Part shown: one piece after another, positions 5,940 to 12,050 of the stretch
Numbering within the stretch: position 1 is the first letter of the stretch
Layout of the letters: each line of letters begins with the position of its first letter
DNA from: an uncultured Eubacteriales bacterium
Lineage (GTDB): Bacteria; Bacillota; Clostridia; Oscillospirales; Oscillospiraceae
Direction: 5' to 3'
DNA: 12,153 bases
Assembly: GCA_900552475.1 (NCBI GenBank)
Contig: USAC01000063.1
Span: 1-12,153, forward strand
Position numbers and translations under genes: made by a program
Notes under the pieces: model-generated
What the model saw: the letters and a program-made list of their open reading frames with translations, nothing else
What the model was told of the DNA's origin: nothing
Database searches by the model: none

Positions 5940-6149
5940 GTGATTAGAGTAATGATCGACGAAACCCTCTGCAAGGGCTGCGGCCTGTGCGCCAGAGCGT
6001 GTCCGAAGGGCATCATCGCGCTCTCCGGAACGAAAATCAATGCAAAGGGCTACCATCCCGCGGAGGTGACCGATATGAGTAAGTGTATCGGCTGCACGTC
6101 CTGCGCGAGAACCTGCCCCGATGTGGCAATCCGAATCGAAAAAGACTAA
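5940..6149 (+). CDS. korD: 2x[4Fe-4S] ferredoxin, delta subunit of the 2-oxoacid:ferredoxin oxidoreductase
   Basis: This 69-aa protein carries two complete 4Fe-4S motifs of the CxxCxxCxxxCP type: Cys11, 14, 17, 21 and Cys49, 52, 55, 59. It would pass electrons from the catalytic subunits to a soluble ferredoxin. The first codon is GTG at 5940, supported by AGAGGTG (5926-5932) seven bases upstream; an ATG at 5952 would lose four residues and has no ribosome binding site at the right distance. It is followed after 12 bases by the alpha-subunit gene, and the delta-alpha-beta-gamma order is common for four-subunit members of this enzyme family. The assignment to this enzyme rests on operon position; the fold itself is certain. 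Confidence 0.9.
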   Translation: MIRVMIDETLCKGCGLCARACPKGIIALSGTKINAKGYHPAEVTDMSKCIGCTSCARTCPDVAIRIEKD

Positions 6150-6161
6150 GGAGGACAGATC

Positions 6162-7241
6162 ATGGCTTTGACTCTTATGAAGGGTAGCGAAGCGATTGCA
6201 GAAGCCGCGATTCGTGCCGGCGCGCGCTTTTTCTTCGGCTATCCCATCACTCCCCAGACGGAAATTCCCGAGTACATGTCCGCGCGTATGCCCGAGGTCG
6301 GCGGCTGCTTCTTGCAGGCCGAGAGCGAGATCGCGGCGATCAACATGGTGTACGGCGCCGCCGGTACCGGCGCGCGTGTCATCACGTCTTCTTCCAGCCC
6401 CGGCATCTCCCTGAAGCAGGAGGGCATCTCCTACTGTGCCGGCGCGATGGTTCCCGCCGTCATCGTCAACGTGATGCGCGGCGGCCCCGGCCTGGGCAAC
6501 ATTCAGGCCTCGCAGGGCGACTATTTCCAGGGCACCAAGGGCGGCGGCAACGGTGACTATCACCTGCTGACCTACGCCCCCGCCTCCATTCAGGAGTTCA
6601 TCGACATCATGATGTTCGCCTATGACAAGGCGGAGAAATACCGCATCCCCGTGCTGTTCCTCGCCGACGGTATCATCGCGCAGATGATGGAGCCGGTCGA
6701 GCTGCCCGAGATGGTCGACTATAAGGTCGATCCCGAAAAGAAGCCGTGGGCCTGCACCGGCTGGAAGCCGGGCGACGATCCGAAAAAGCGCGGCATCATC
6801 AACTCCATCTACATCGACACCGAGACGCTCGCCGTCCACAACGACGAGCTGCAGGCCATGTACAAGCAGGTCACGGCCAACGAGCAGATGTGGGAGGAGT
6901 ATAACTGCGAGAACGCCGAGTACATCATCACCGCCTTCGGCACCGTGGCGCGCATCGCCAAGAGCGCGATCAACGAGCTGAAGGAAAAGGGCATCCACGT
7001 CGGTCTGGTCCGTCCGATCACCGTGTGGCCCTTCCCCTATGACGCGGTCGCCAAGGCCGTGAACCAGCCGTCCGTCAAGGCGGTTCTCGACGTGGAGCTG
7101 AACGAGGGCCAGATGCTTGAGGACGTCAAGCTCGCCGTCTGCGGCACCAAGCCCATCGACTTCACCGGTCACTGCGGCAGCCAGATGCCCACGACCGACG
7201 AGATCGTTGAGAAGATTCTCAGCATGAAGGAGGGGAAATAA
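6162..7241 (+). CDS. vorB: 2-oxoacid:ferredoxin oxidoreductase, alpha subunit (KorA/VorB type)
   Basis: This 359-aa protein contains the pyrimidine-binding domain of the PFOR superfamily with GYPITPQTEI (26-35), the conserved Glu in LQAESEIAAI (51-60), SSSSPG (76-81), RGGPGLG (106-112) and GGGNGDYH (127-134), followed by the transketolase C-terminal-like domain with VGLVRPITVWPFP near 270-290. With the beta subunit it forms the thiamine-pyrophosphate site that decarboxylates a 2-oxoacid and makes an acyl-CoA. Clostridial proteins of this type are usually annotated VorB (3-methyl-2-oxobutanoate) or KorA (2-oxoglutarate); the sequence alone does not fix the substrate. ATG at 6162 has AAGGAGGA upstream. 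The next gene begins one base after its stop. Confidence 0.92.
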   Translation: MALTLMKGSEAIAEAAIRAGARFFFGYPITPQTEIPEYMSARMPEVGGCFLQAESEIAAINMVYGAAGTGARVITSSSSPGISLKQEGISYCAGAMVPAVIVNVMRGGPGLGNIQASQGDYFQGTKGGGNGDYHLLTYAPASIQEFIDIMMFAYDKAEKYRIPVLFLADGIIAQMMEPVELPEMVDYKVDPEKKPWACTGWKPGDDPKKRGIINSIYIDTETLAVHNDELQAMYKQVTANEQMWEEYNCENAEYIITAFGTVARIAKSAINELKEKGIHVGLVRPITVWPFPYDAVAKAVNQPSVKAVLDVELNEGQMLEDVKLAVCGTKPIDFTGHCGSQMPTTDEIVEKILSMKEGK

Positions 7242-7242
7242 G

Positions 7243-7989
7243 ATGGCTGTTCTGTTTGAAAAGACCAAACTGCTGACCGACAAGCAGTTCCATTACTGCC
7301 CCGGCTGCAACCACGGCATCATCCACCGTCTTGTCGCGGAGGTCATCGACGAGATGCAGCTCGACGGCAAAGTGATCGGCGTGGCCCCCGTGGGCTGCTC
7401 CGTGTTCGCGTATGACTACTTCAACTGCGACATGTACGAGGCCGCGCACGGCCGCGCCCCCGCTGTCGCCACTGGCATCAAGCGCGCCGTCGGCAAGGAC
7501 ACGATGGTCTTTACCTACCAAGGCGACGGTGACCTCGCCTCCATCGGCACCGCCGAGATCGTCCACGCCGCCCACCGCGGTGAGAAGATTGTCACCATCT
7601 TCGTCAACAACGCCATCTACGGCATGACCGGCGGCCAGATGGCCCCGACCACTCTGATCGGCCAGAAGGCCACCACCTGCCCCAACGGGCGCAGCGAGGA
7701 GTGGAGCGGCCTGCCCATCAAGATGAGTGAGATGCTCGCGGCCGTCCCCAGCTCGTACTATATCGAGCGCGTCGCCGTGAACAACACCGCCAACATCGTC
7801 AAGGCCAAGAAGGCCATCGCCAAGGCCTTCCGCTATCAGAAGGAGGGCAAGGGCTTCTGCATGGTCGAGGTGCTCTCCACCTGCCCGACGAACTGGGGTC
7901 TGTCCCCCGTCGAGGCAATGGACTGGCTCGAAAAGAACATGATTCCTTACTATCCTCTCGGTGTTTACAAAGACAAGGAGGCCAAGTAA
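7243..7989 (+). CDS. korB: 2-oxoacid:ferredoxin oxidoreductase, beta subunit (TPP-binding)
   Basis: This 248-aa protein has the beta-subunit signature CPGCNHG (19-25), VGCSVF (50-55) with Cys52, HGRAPAVATGIK (69-80), the thiamine-pyrophosphate and Mg-binding GDGDLASIG (94-102), and FVNNAIYGMTGGQMAPTT (120-137). It supplies the thiamine pyrophosphate-binding half of the active site. Whether the Cys residues ligate a [4Fe-4S] cluster, as in several relatives, cannot be confirmed by eye. AAGGAGGGG at the end of the alpha gene precedes the ATG at 7243, so the two are tightly coupled. Length is typical for the family, and codon use matches the neighbours. Confidence 0.94.
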   Translation: MAVLFEKTKLLTDKQFHYCPGCNHGIIHRLVAEVIDEMQLDGKVIGVAPVGCSVFAYDYFNCDMYEAAHGRAPAVATGIKRAVGKDTMVFTYQGDGDLASIGTAEIVHAAHRGEKIVTIFVNNAIYGMTGGQMAPTTLIGQKATTCPNGRSEEWSGLPIKMSEMLAAVPSSYYIERVAVNNTANIVKAKKAIAKAFRYQKEGKGFCMVEVLSTCPTNWGLSPVEAMDWLEKNMIPYYPLGVYKDKEAK

Positions 7990-7990
7990 T

Positions 7991-8527
7991 ATGGAAAAAA
8001 CCTTTATCTTCGCCGGTTTCGGCGGACAGGGCATGCTCCTGATCGGCAAGTTCATGGCCATGGCCTGCATGCTCGACGGCAAGCATGTCTCTTGGCTTCC
8101 CTCCTACGGCCCCGAGATGCGCGGCGGTACGGCCAACTGCTCCGTTATCGTCTCCGACAATCCCGTCGCTTCCCCGCTGGTGAATAAGGCCGACGTGGTC
8201 GTCGCGATGAACCGCCCCTCGCTCGATAAGTTTGAAGAGCACGTCAAGCCCGGCGGCGTCCTCGTCATCAACAGCAGCATCATCGACCGCAAGGCCGTCC
8301 GCGATGACATCACCGTCGTCTACTGCGACGCGAACAACGTGGCCGAGTCCGTCAAGAACCCGAAGGGCGCGAACGTCGCCATCCTCGGCGCGGTGCTCGA
8401 GAAGGTTCCTGTCACTACCGTCGACCAGATGATGGAGGCCATCCGCATCGAGCTCGGCGAGCGCAAGGCGCGCTTCCTCGAGGGCAACAAGGCGGCTCTG
8501 CTCGCCGGTATGGCGTCCGCGAAGTAA
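7991..8527 (+). CDS. korC: 2-oxoacid:ferredoxin oxidoreductase, gamma subunit
   Basis: This 178-aa protein is of the usual gamma-subunit size, with GFGGQGM (9-15) near the N-terminus and SYGPEMRGGTANC (38-50), both family hallmarks. It interacts with the alpha-beta catalytic core and the CoA site. ATG at 7991 starts one base after the beta-gene stop, with AAGGAGG overlapping the end of that gene. A longer in-frame opening from 7961 lies inside the beta gene and has no site. It ends the operon, and a large hairpin follows about 20 bases after the stop. Confidence 0.93.
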   Translation: MEKTFIFAGFGGQGMLLIGKFMAMACMLDGKHVSWLPSYGPEMRGGTANCSVIVSDNPVASPLVNKADVVVAMNRPSLDKFEEHVKPGGVLVINSSIIDRKAVRDDITVVYCDANNVAESVKNPKGANVAILGAVLEKVPVTTVDQMMEAIRIELGERKARFLEGNKAALLAGMASAK

Positions 8528-8545
8528 TTCTCCCCTGTTCATAAC

Positions 8546-8618
8546 GCATAAAACAAGGCCCCGGCTTCTGCCGGGGCCTTGTTTTATGCAAAGGGACTTT
8601 GTCCCTTTGCATAAAACA
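8546..8618 (+). terminator. Terminator hairpin overlapping a second long hairpin
   Basis: A perfect 20-bp stem is formed by 8546-8565 and 8570-8589 (loop TTCT); its ends are AAAACAAGGCCCCGGC and the complement, so it can act as a terminator in both directions. A second perfect 18-bp stem, 8580-8597 with 8601-8618 (loop TTT), shares the ten bases 8580-8589 with the first. Only one can form in a given RNA. GCATAAAACA occurs at 8546-8555 and 8609-8618. The unit may be a terminator joined to an intergenic palindromic repeat. Confidence 0.85.
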
Positions 8619-8659
8619 GAAAAACTGTACAATTCGGTTGATGATTTGTTTCACAATCT

Positions 8660-8690
8660 GCCGGATTTGTTAAAGCCTTGCCAATCCGGC
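8660..8690. repeat. Short inverted repeat upstream of the XRE gene
   Basis: GCCGGATT (8660-8667) and AATCCGGC (8683-8690) form an 8-bp dyad with a 15-base spacer, about 95 bases upstream of the -35 of the XRE promoter. The rest of 8619-8785 shows no gene or other clear structure. Confidence 0.4.
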
Positions 8691-8785
8691 GGTTCCAGCT
8701 GCCGGCAAAAATCCTCTCTTTACGCCAAATCGCCTATTTCCGGGAAATTCTTAGTCGAAACTGTTTCACAAAGCGAAAATAGTTA

Positions 8786-8814
8786 TTGACTTCCTGCTGA
8801 ATGTTTGGTATGAT
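8786..8814 (+). promoter_or_regulatory. Near-consensus housekeeping promoter of the XRE gene
   Basis: TTGACT (8786-8791), a 17-bp spacer and TATGAT (8809-8814) form an almost ideal sigma-A promoter. Transcription would start near 8821, which rules out in-frame ATGs at 8801 and 8810 as start codons. Confidence 0.85.
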
Positions 8815-8848
8815 TGGTATCAGAAAAAGTTTCCAGGGGGTGTATTGG

Positions 8849-9580
8849 ATGGGTTCGTTCTCCTACCACGTCGGCCAGCGCATCAAGAAGTATCGCAAGA
8901 GCCGCGGCTATACGATTGAGCAGTTCTCTTCCATGATCAACAAGAGCAAGGCCACGCTCTCCAAATACGAAAACGGCACCATCACCATCGACATCGAGAC
9001 GCTCTATGAAATTGCCAAGGCGCTCGACATCGACATGAAGTGCTTCATCGACTATCAGCCGCCCGTGTTCCACACGGAGGCCGTCCTGCCGAAGAACTTC
9101 TACTTCAACCAGCCCCGCGCCTATATGTACTACTACGACGGCCGCGTGCGCCAGCTGGTGCGCTCACTGCTGTGCTTCTCCCCCTCCTCGTCCGGCGCGT
9201 CGATCGACGTGATGCTCTACATGGGCGTCCACTCGTTTCAGGAACCGGATCACTGCCAGCATCTCTTCACCGGCGAGATGAAGCCCTACGACACGATCAC
9301 GCACATGGTGCTCAACAACCAGATCAACGAGGCGGAAAAGCTCTATATCTGCATGCTCAACCCCATGCAGAACCGGACGCCCGCGATCGGCCTTGTCTCC
9401 GGCATCGGCAGCACGCCATTCTTCGCCCCCATCGCGCTCAAGACGCTCATCTCCAACGAGCCGCTGGAGGAAAACGAGCGCCTGCTCACAACGGTGAAGC
9501 TCGACAAGGACGACTATCACCTGCTGAAATACTACAACATGATGGTTGTCAACCGTCCCGCGTCCCTGTTCCTGGATTGA
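8849..9580 (+). CDS. XRE-family helix-turn-helix regulator with an unassigned C-terminal domain
   Basis: This 243-aa protein has an N-terminal Cro/C1-type domain (about 8-66): VGQRIKKYRKSRGYTIEQF (8-26), then SKATLSKYENGTITIDIETL (33-52) containing the recognition helix. The remaining ~175 residues (LPKNFYFNQP, YMYYYDGRVRQLVRSLLCF, LNNQINEAEKLYICMLNP and GIGSTPFFAPIALKTL) form a soluble domain that I do not recognise; it has no membrane segment and is probably a ligand or multimer domain. ATG at 8849 was chosen because it lies downstream of the predicted transcription start and follows AGGGGGTG. It is monocistronic with a strong terminator. Its location just after the oxidoreductase operon may be chance; its targets are unknown. 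Confidence 0.85.
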   Translation: MGSFSYHVGQRIKKYRKSRGYTIEQFSSMINKSKATLSKYENGTITIDIETLYEIAKALDIDMKCFIDYQPPVFHTEAVLPKNFYFNQPRAYMYYYDGRVRQLVRSLLCFSPSSSGASIDVMLYMGVHSFQEPDHCQHLFTGEMKPYDTITHMVLNNQINEAEKLYICMLNPMQNRTPAIGLVSGIGSTPFFAPIALKTLISNEPLEENERLLTTVKLDKDDYHLLKYYNMMVVNRPASLFLD

Positions 9581-9599
9581 TATTTCGCAAATATGTCAG

Positions 9600-9650
9600 C
9601 AGCACCTGTGAAGCAAGTTTGCTTCACAGGTGCTGTTTTTGTCGTTTTTC
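9600..9650 (+). terminator. Rho-independent terminator of the XRE gene
   Basis: The arms 9600-9616 and 9619-9635 (AGCACCTGTGAAGCAA and its complement, plus a flanking C-G pair) form a long perfect stem, followed by the T-rich tract TTTTTGTCGTTTTTC. It lacks a T-run on the other strand, so I do not assign it to the convergent sigE gene. Confidence 0.9.
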
Positions 9651-9690
9651 TTTTTGATTTTTATCGTCAAAAATCGTTAATAACGTTCTC

Positions 9691-10395
9691 TCAGCTCATC
9701 TTGACAATCTCGCGGCGAAGCCGCGTGATAATCCGCTTCTCAAGCCGCGAGATATACGACTGGGAGATACCGAGCCGGTCGGCCACCTCCTTCTGCGTCA
9801 GCTCCCTGCGCCCGCCGAGACCGAAGCGCATGGTGATGATCTCCTGTTCGCGCCCAGAGAGCTTCGCCACCGCGTCTCGCAGGAGCTTGCGGTCGACATC
9901 CGCCTCGATGGGGCGCATGACGACGTCCCCCTCCGTCCCGAGTACGTCGCTCAGCAGCAGCTCCTTGCCATCCCAGTCGGTGTTGAGCGGCTCGTCGAGA
10001 CTGACCTCCGTGCGCTGGGACGAGTTTTTACGCAGGTACATGAGGATCTCATTTTCGATGCAGCGCGAGGCATACGTCGCGAGCTTGATGTTCTTGTCGG
10101 CGCGGAAGGTGTTGATGGCCTTGATGAGCCCGATCGTGCCGATGGAGATCAGATCCTCGATGTTGATGCCGGTGTTTTCAAAGCGGCGCGCGATGTAGAC
10201 GACCAGCCGCAGGTTCCGTTCGATGAGCGTCTGGCGCGCGGCGGGGTCGGAATCGGCCAGCCGTGCGATGAGCGCGGCCTCCTCCGCGCGCGGGAGCGGC
10301 TGCGGCAGGGTGTCGCTGCCGCCGATGTACATGACCTTATCCGGCCTGCTGTGCGCTCTGATCCAGCGCAGCAGCCGCTGCAGCAGATTTTTCAC
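9691..10395 (-). CDS. sigE: RNA polymerase sporulation sigma factor SigE (pro-sigma-E)
   Basis: This 234-aa protein is very close to the sigma-E family. It has a short basic amphipathic pro-sequence (about 1-22, MKNLLQRLLRWIRAHSRP), the conserved YIGGSDTLPQPL (23-34), region 2 with NLRLVVYIARRFENTGINIE (61-80) and DLISIGTIGLIKAINTF, and a region 4.2 helix-turn-helix, LTQKEVADRLGISQSYISRL (199-218). It directs early mother-cell transcription in sporulation after the pro-sequence is removed. The start is GTG at 10395 with an AGGAGGGGAG site, inside the end of spoIIGA, so translation is coupled. The pro-sequence is a few residues shorter than in Bacillus subtilis. No sigG follows; the next gene is convergent. 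Confidence 0.97.
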   Translation of the reverse strand: MKNLLQRLLRWIRAHSRPDKVMYIGGSDTLPQPLPRAEEAALIARLADSDPAARQTLIERNLRLVVYIARRFENTGINIEDLISIGTIGLIKAINTFRADKNIKLATYASRCIENEILMYLRKNSSQRTEVSLDEPLNTDWDGKELLLSDVLGTEGDVVMRPIEADVDRKLLRDAVAKLSGREQEIITMRFGLGGRRELTQKEVADRLGISQSYISRLEKRIITRLRREIVKMS

Positions 10396-11260
10396 GGCTT
10401 CTCCCCTCCTCTCCGCCCCACAGGGCCTGATACCCGCCGCCGTCGCTGAGCGGGCCGTCCGAAAGCGCGAGCAGCGCGCGGCGGTGCCGCCGCCCGGCGA
10501 GCTCTATGTAGTCGCTGTAGACCGCGAGCAGCAGGCCCGATGCCGTCCCGACGGCCGTGAACGGCAGAAGCGTGAAGCGCCGCCCGCTGCCCTCGCCGTG
10601 CAGACGGGCCATTTTCTCCTCCGGTGGGAGCGGCTGCGCCAGAATGTCCCGCACCGGCGGGGTCCACAGCGGGTCGAGCGCGCGGCGCTCGAGCACGAGG
10701 ACGGGGCCGCCCGTGACGGGGTCGCGCAGCGTGCAGCCTGTGTCGTGCAGCGCGCGCACGGTGCAGCACTTACCGCCCAGTGAGATGGTGATCGACATGA
10801 TTTCATTCCCTCCATGACGCGCCGCCTGGCCGAACACCAGCCGCAGCAGCAAGCTCATTCCCAGCGCTGTCCCCAGCAGCACCGGCCAGCTGACGCGGGC
10901 ATAATACACCCGCCCGAGGAGCTTCCCCGGTGAGCCGAGCGCAAGCCCGACGGCAAGCAGCAGTCCCGCGAGCGCCCCGCTGACGAGGAAAAACAGCGCG
11001 GTCAGCCGCCAGCGCCGCACCTCGCAGCAGAAGGCCGCAAGGCTCATCGCAAGCCCCGCAAGCAGACGGAAAACCGGCCCGTTCAGCGCCGCGCAGCCCG
11101 GCAGGAACACCGCCGCCGCGTAGAGCGCCCCGCCCGCCGCACACAGCAGAAACCGCAGACGCCGCAGCGGCGTTCCCGCAAGGCGCGCGCAGATCAGAAG
11201 CAGCATGTAGTCCAGCGCCAGATTCAGCGCAAACACCCGGTCGATGTAGATCACCGTCAC
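10337..11260 (-). CDS. spoIIGA: Sigma-E processing peptidase SpoIIGA
   Basis: This 307-aa protein has about five hydrophobic membrane segments in the N-terminal half (roughly 8-28, 35-54, 62-79, 87-108 and 125-145) and a cytoplasmic aspartic-protease-like domain with LHDTGCTLRDPVTGGPVLVL (171-190), where Asp173 is the catalytic residue by comparison with the family. It cleaves pro-sigma-E in the sporulation septum after a forespore signal. The usual DTGN is DTGC here, a detail worth noting. The start is GTG at 11260 with GGGAGGGG upstream. Its last 19 codons overlap the sigE pro-sequence by 59 bp, so both probably form one mRNA. The sequence is very rich in Ala, Leu and Gly, as often in GC-rich relatives. 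Confidence 0.93.
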   Translation of the reverse strand: MTVIYIDRVFALNLALDYMLLLICARLAGTPLRRLRFLLCAAGGALYAAAVFLPGCAALNGPVFRLLAGLAMSLAAFCCEVRRWRLTALFFLVSGALAGLLLAVGLALGSPGKLLGRVYYARVSWPVLLGTALGMSLLLRLVFGQAARHGGNEIMSITISLGGKCCTVRALHDTGCTLRDPVTGGPVLVLERRALDPLWTPPVRDILAQPLPPEEKMARLHGEGSGRRFTLLPFTAVGTASGLLLAVYSDYIELAGRRHRRALLALSDGPLSDGGGYQALWGGEEGRSREKSAAAAAALDQSAQQAG

Positions 11261-11286
11261 GGCGGCCCCTCCCCTCTTCGTCCCTC

Positions 11287-11320
11287 ATTATAGCGGGGCG
11301 GCGGGGAGAAAACGGTCAGA
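11287..11320 (-). promoter_or_regulatory. Putative spoIIG promoter with long spacer
   Basis: A perfect TATAAT (plus-strand 11287-11292) lies on the minus strand about 27 bases upstream of the spoIIGA start. No good -35 exists at 17 bp, but a TGAC-containing sequence (TCTGAC, plus-strand 11315-11320) sits 22 bp upstream, the spacing known for the Spo0A-activated spoIIG promoter of Bacillus subtilis. A Spo0A-box-like AGACGAA (11331-11337; consensus TGNCGAA) lies just upstream. The -10 is clear; the rest is suggestive. Confidence 0.5.
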
Positions 11321-11355
11321 AAAAGAGCGGAGACGAAGGCTTTTCCCCCGTCCCC
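11320..11355 (-). terminator. Weak terminator of the DUF6442-XRE operon
   Basis: On the minus strand GGGGACG (11349-11355) pairs with CGTCTCC (11329-11335), including one G-U pair, followed after three bases by CTTTTTC. It begins eight bases after the XRE stop codon and overlaps the upstream part of the spoIIG promoter region. Confidence 0.4.
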
Positions 11356-11362
11356 GCATGTC

Positions 11363-11581
11363 TTATTCAAAATAGAACAAATCCTCGAACTTCCGATCCA
11401 GCGCGATGCACAGCAGCAGCGCCAGCTTCGCCGTGGGGCTGAACTGCCCCGTTTCGATGGAGCTGATCGTGTTGCGCGAGACACCAACCATGTCGGCCAA
11501 CTGCGACTGCGACAGCCCCTGTGCCGTCCGCACCTCCCGCAGGCGATTGCGCAGCGGCAGGCTCTCGTTTTTCTCCCTCAT
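11363..11581 (-). CDS. Small XRE-family helix-turn-helix regulator
   Basis: This 72-aa protein is essentially one Cro/C1-type DNA-binding domain: LRNRLREVRTAQGLSQSQLA (10-29) and the recognition helix in VGVSRNTISSIETGQFSPTA (32-51), ending with FEDLFYFE, the usual YozG-like C-terminus. ATG at 11581 overlaps the stop of the preceding membrane-protein gene (ATGA), indicating translational coupling. Such small regulators usually control their own operon; two similar sites around the operon promoter are candidate targets. The partner membrane protein is of unknown function. Confidence 0.92.
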   Translation of the reverse strand: MREKNESLPLRNRLREVRTAQGLSQSQLADMVGVSRNTISSIETGQFSPTAKLALLLCIALDRKFEDLFYFE

Positions 11582-11895
11582 ACGCCGCGCACCACGCTCA
11601 CCACGTACGCCGCCAGTGCAGCGGCCGCCGCTATAGTTGTGAGTATGGCCAACACCAGATCCGATTTCTTCCGCGTAAAGGCGAAGCGCGGATAGCTCTC
11701 CGCCGCGAGATACGCCATCATCACCGCCATCGGCAGGTCATTCGGCCGGTCATAAATGTCGTTGAATATCAGCACCGCGATGCACAGTATACAGAAGGCC
11801 GAAAAGCCGTATTTCCTGCCGCGGTTCTCCGCCGCGGCCATGCCGTCGTCCTGATTCTCCCGCTGCGCACGCTGCAGAATCTCCTTCTTGTCCAT
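11578..11895 (-). CDS. Small membrane protein (DUF6442-like)
   Basis: This 105-aa protein begins MDKKEILQRAQRENQDDGMA, a charged cytoplasmic N-terminus, then has three hydrophobic segments: about 31-46 (FSAFCILCIAVLIFND), 54-68 and 80-102. The KKEILQRAQRENQD opening and the pairing with a small XRE gene fit the DUF6442 family as I recall it; no biochemical role is known to me. ATG at 11895 has AGGAGG eight bases upstream. It is the first gene of a two-gene operon with a consensus promoter. The pair resembles other XRE-plus-membrane-protein modules of Firmicutes, in which the membrane protein may sense an envelope signal or modulate the regulator; that is inference. Confidence 0.75.
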   Translation of the reverse strand: MDKKEILQRAQRENQDDGMAAAENRGRKYGFSAFCILCIAVLIFNDIYDRPNDLPMAVMMAYLAAESYPRFAFTRKKSDLVLAILTTIAAAAALAAYVVSVVRGV

Positions 11896-11913
11896 GGTCA
11901 GCCCTCCTGTATG

Positions 11914-11963
11914 CCAAGTTTTCTTTACACGCGCAGTATAGCACCGCCAAGTAAACTTGTCAA
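11914..11963 (-). promoter_or_regulatory. Consensus promoter of the DUF6442-XRE operon with operator-like repeats
   Basis: On the minus strand TTGACA (plus 11958-11963), a 17-bp spacer and TATACT (plus 11935-11940) form a near-perfect promoter. The dyad CAAGT-AA-ACTTG (11948-11959) overlaps the -35, and a related CCAAGTTTTCTTTAC (11914-11928) covers the predicted start. Both share CCAAGT and could be sites for the small XRE protein. Confidence 0.8.
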
Positions 11964-12029
11964 GAGGAGGTTTTTTATTTTTCGTCGGTGTATATGCCGG
12001 TTTCCTCGCACAGGAAATTGGTGCTTAAA

Positions 12030-12050
12030 TCGGCGTGTCTGCCTCCGGGG
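12030..12050 (+). repeat. Truncated third copy of the repeat's left flank
   Basis: The sequence TCGGCGTGTCTGCCTCCGG (12030-12048) matches TCAGCGTGTCCGGCCTCCGG at 203-222 apart from substitutions and one indel. Copy 1 continues into the 28-bp palindrome; here the sequence degenerates into G-runs at exactly the point where the palindrome should begin. Confidence 0.6.

Noticed and set aside
3762..7283. A 1173-codon open frame on the minus strand across the aminotransferase, ATPase, ferredoxin and alpha-subunit genes
   Set aside because: It is antisense to four well-identified genes with clear motifs; the composition (Asp/His/Val/Leu/Gly-rich, no recognisable domain) is that of a codon-bias shadow in GC-rich DNA, and it has no ribosome site or promoter.
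8588..8610. A riboswitch for the XRE gene
   Set aside because: The hairpins lie far upstream of the mapped-looking promoter at 8786-8814, so they would not be in the XRE transcript.
7219..8632. Long minus-strand open frames over the beta and gamma subunit genes
   Set aside because: They are antisense to confidently identified subunits, share the same shadow composition, and one runs through the terminator hairpins.
9640..9690. A terminator for sigE in the AT-rich stretch after its stop
   Set aside because: Only weak dyads (for example GATTTTT/AAAAATC) are visible, with no GC-rich stem followed by T residues on the minus strand.
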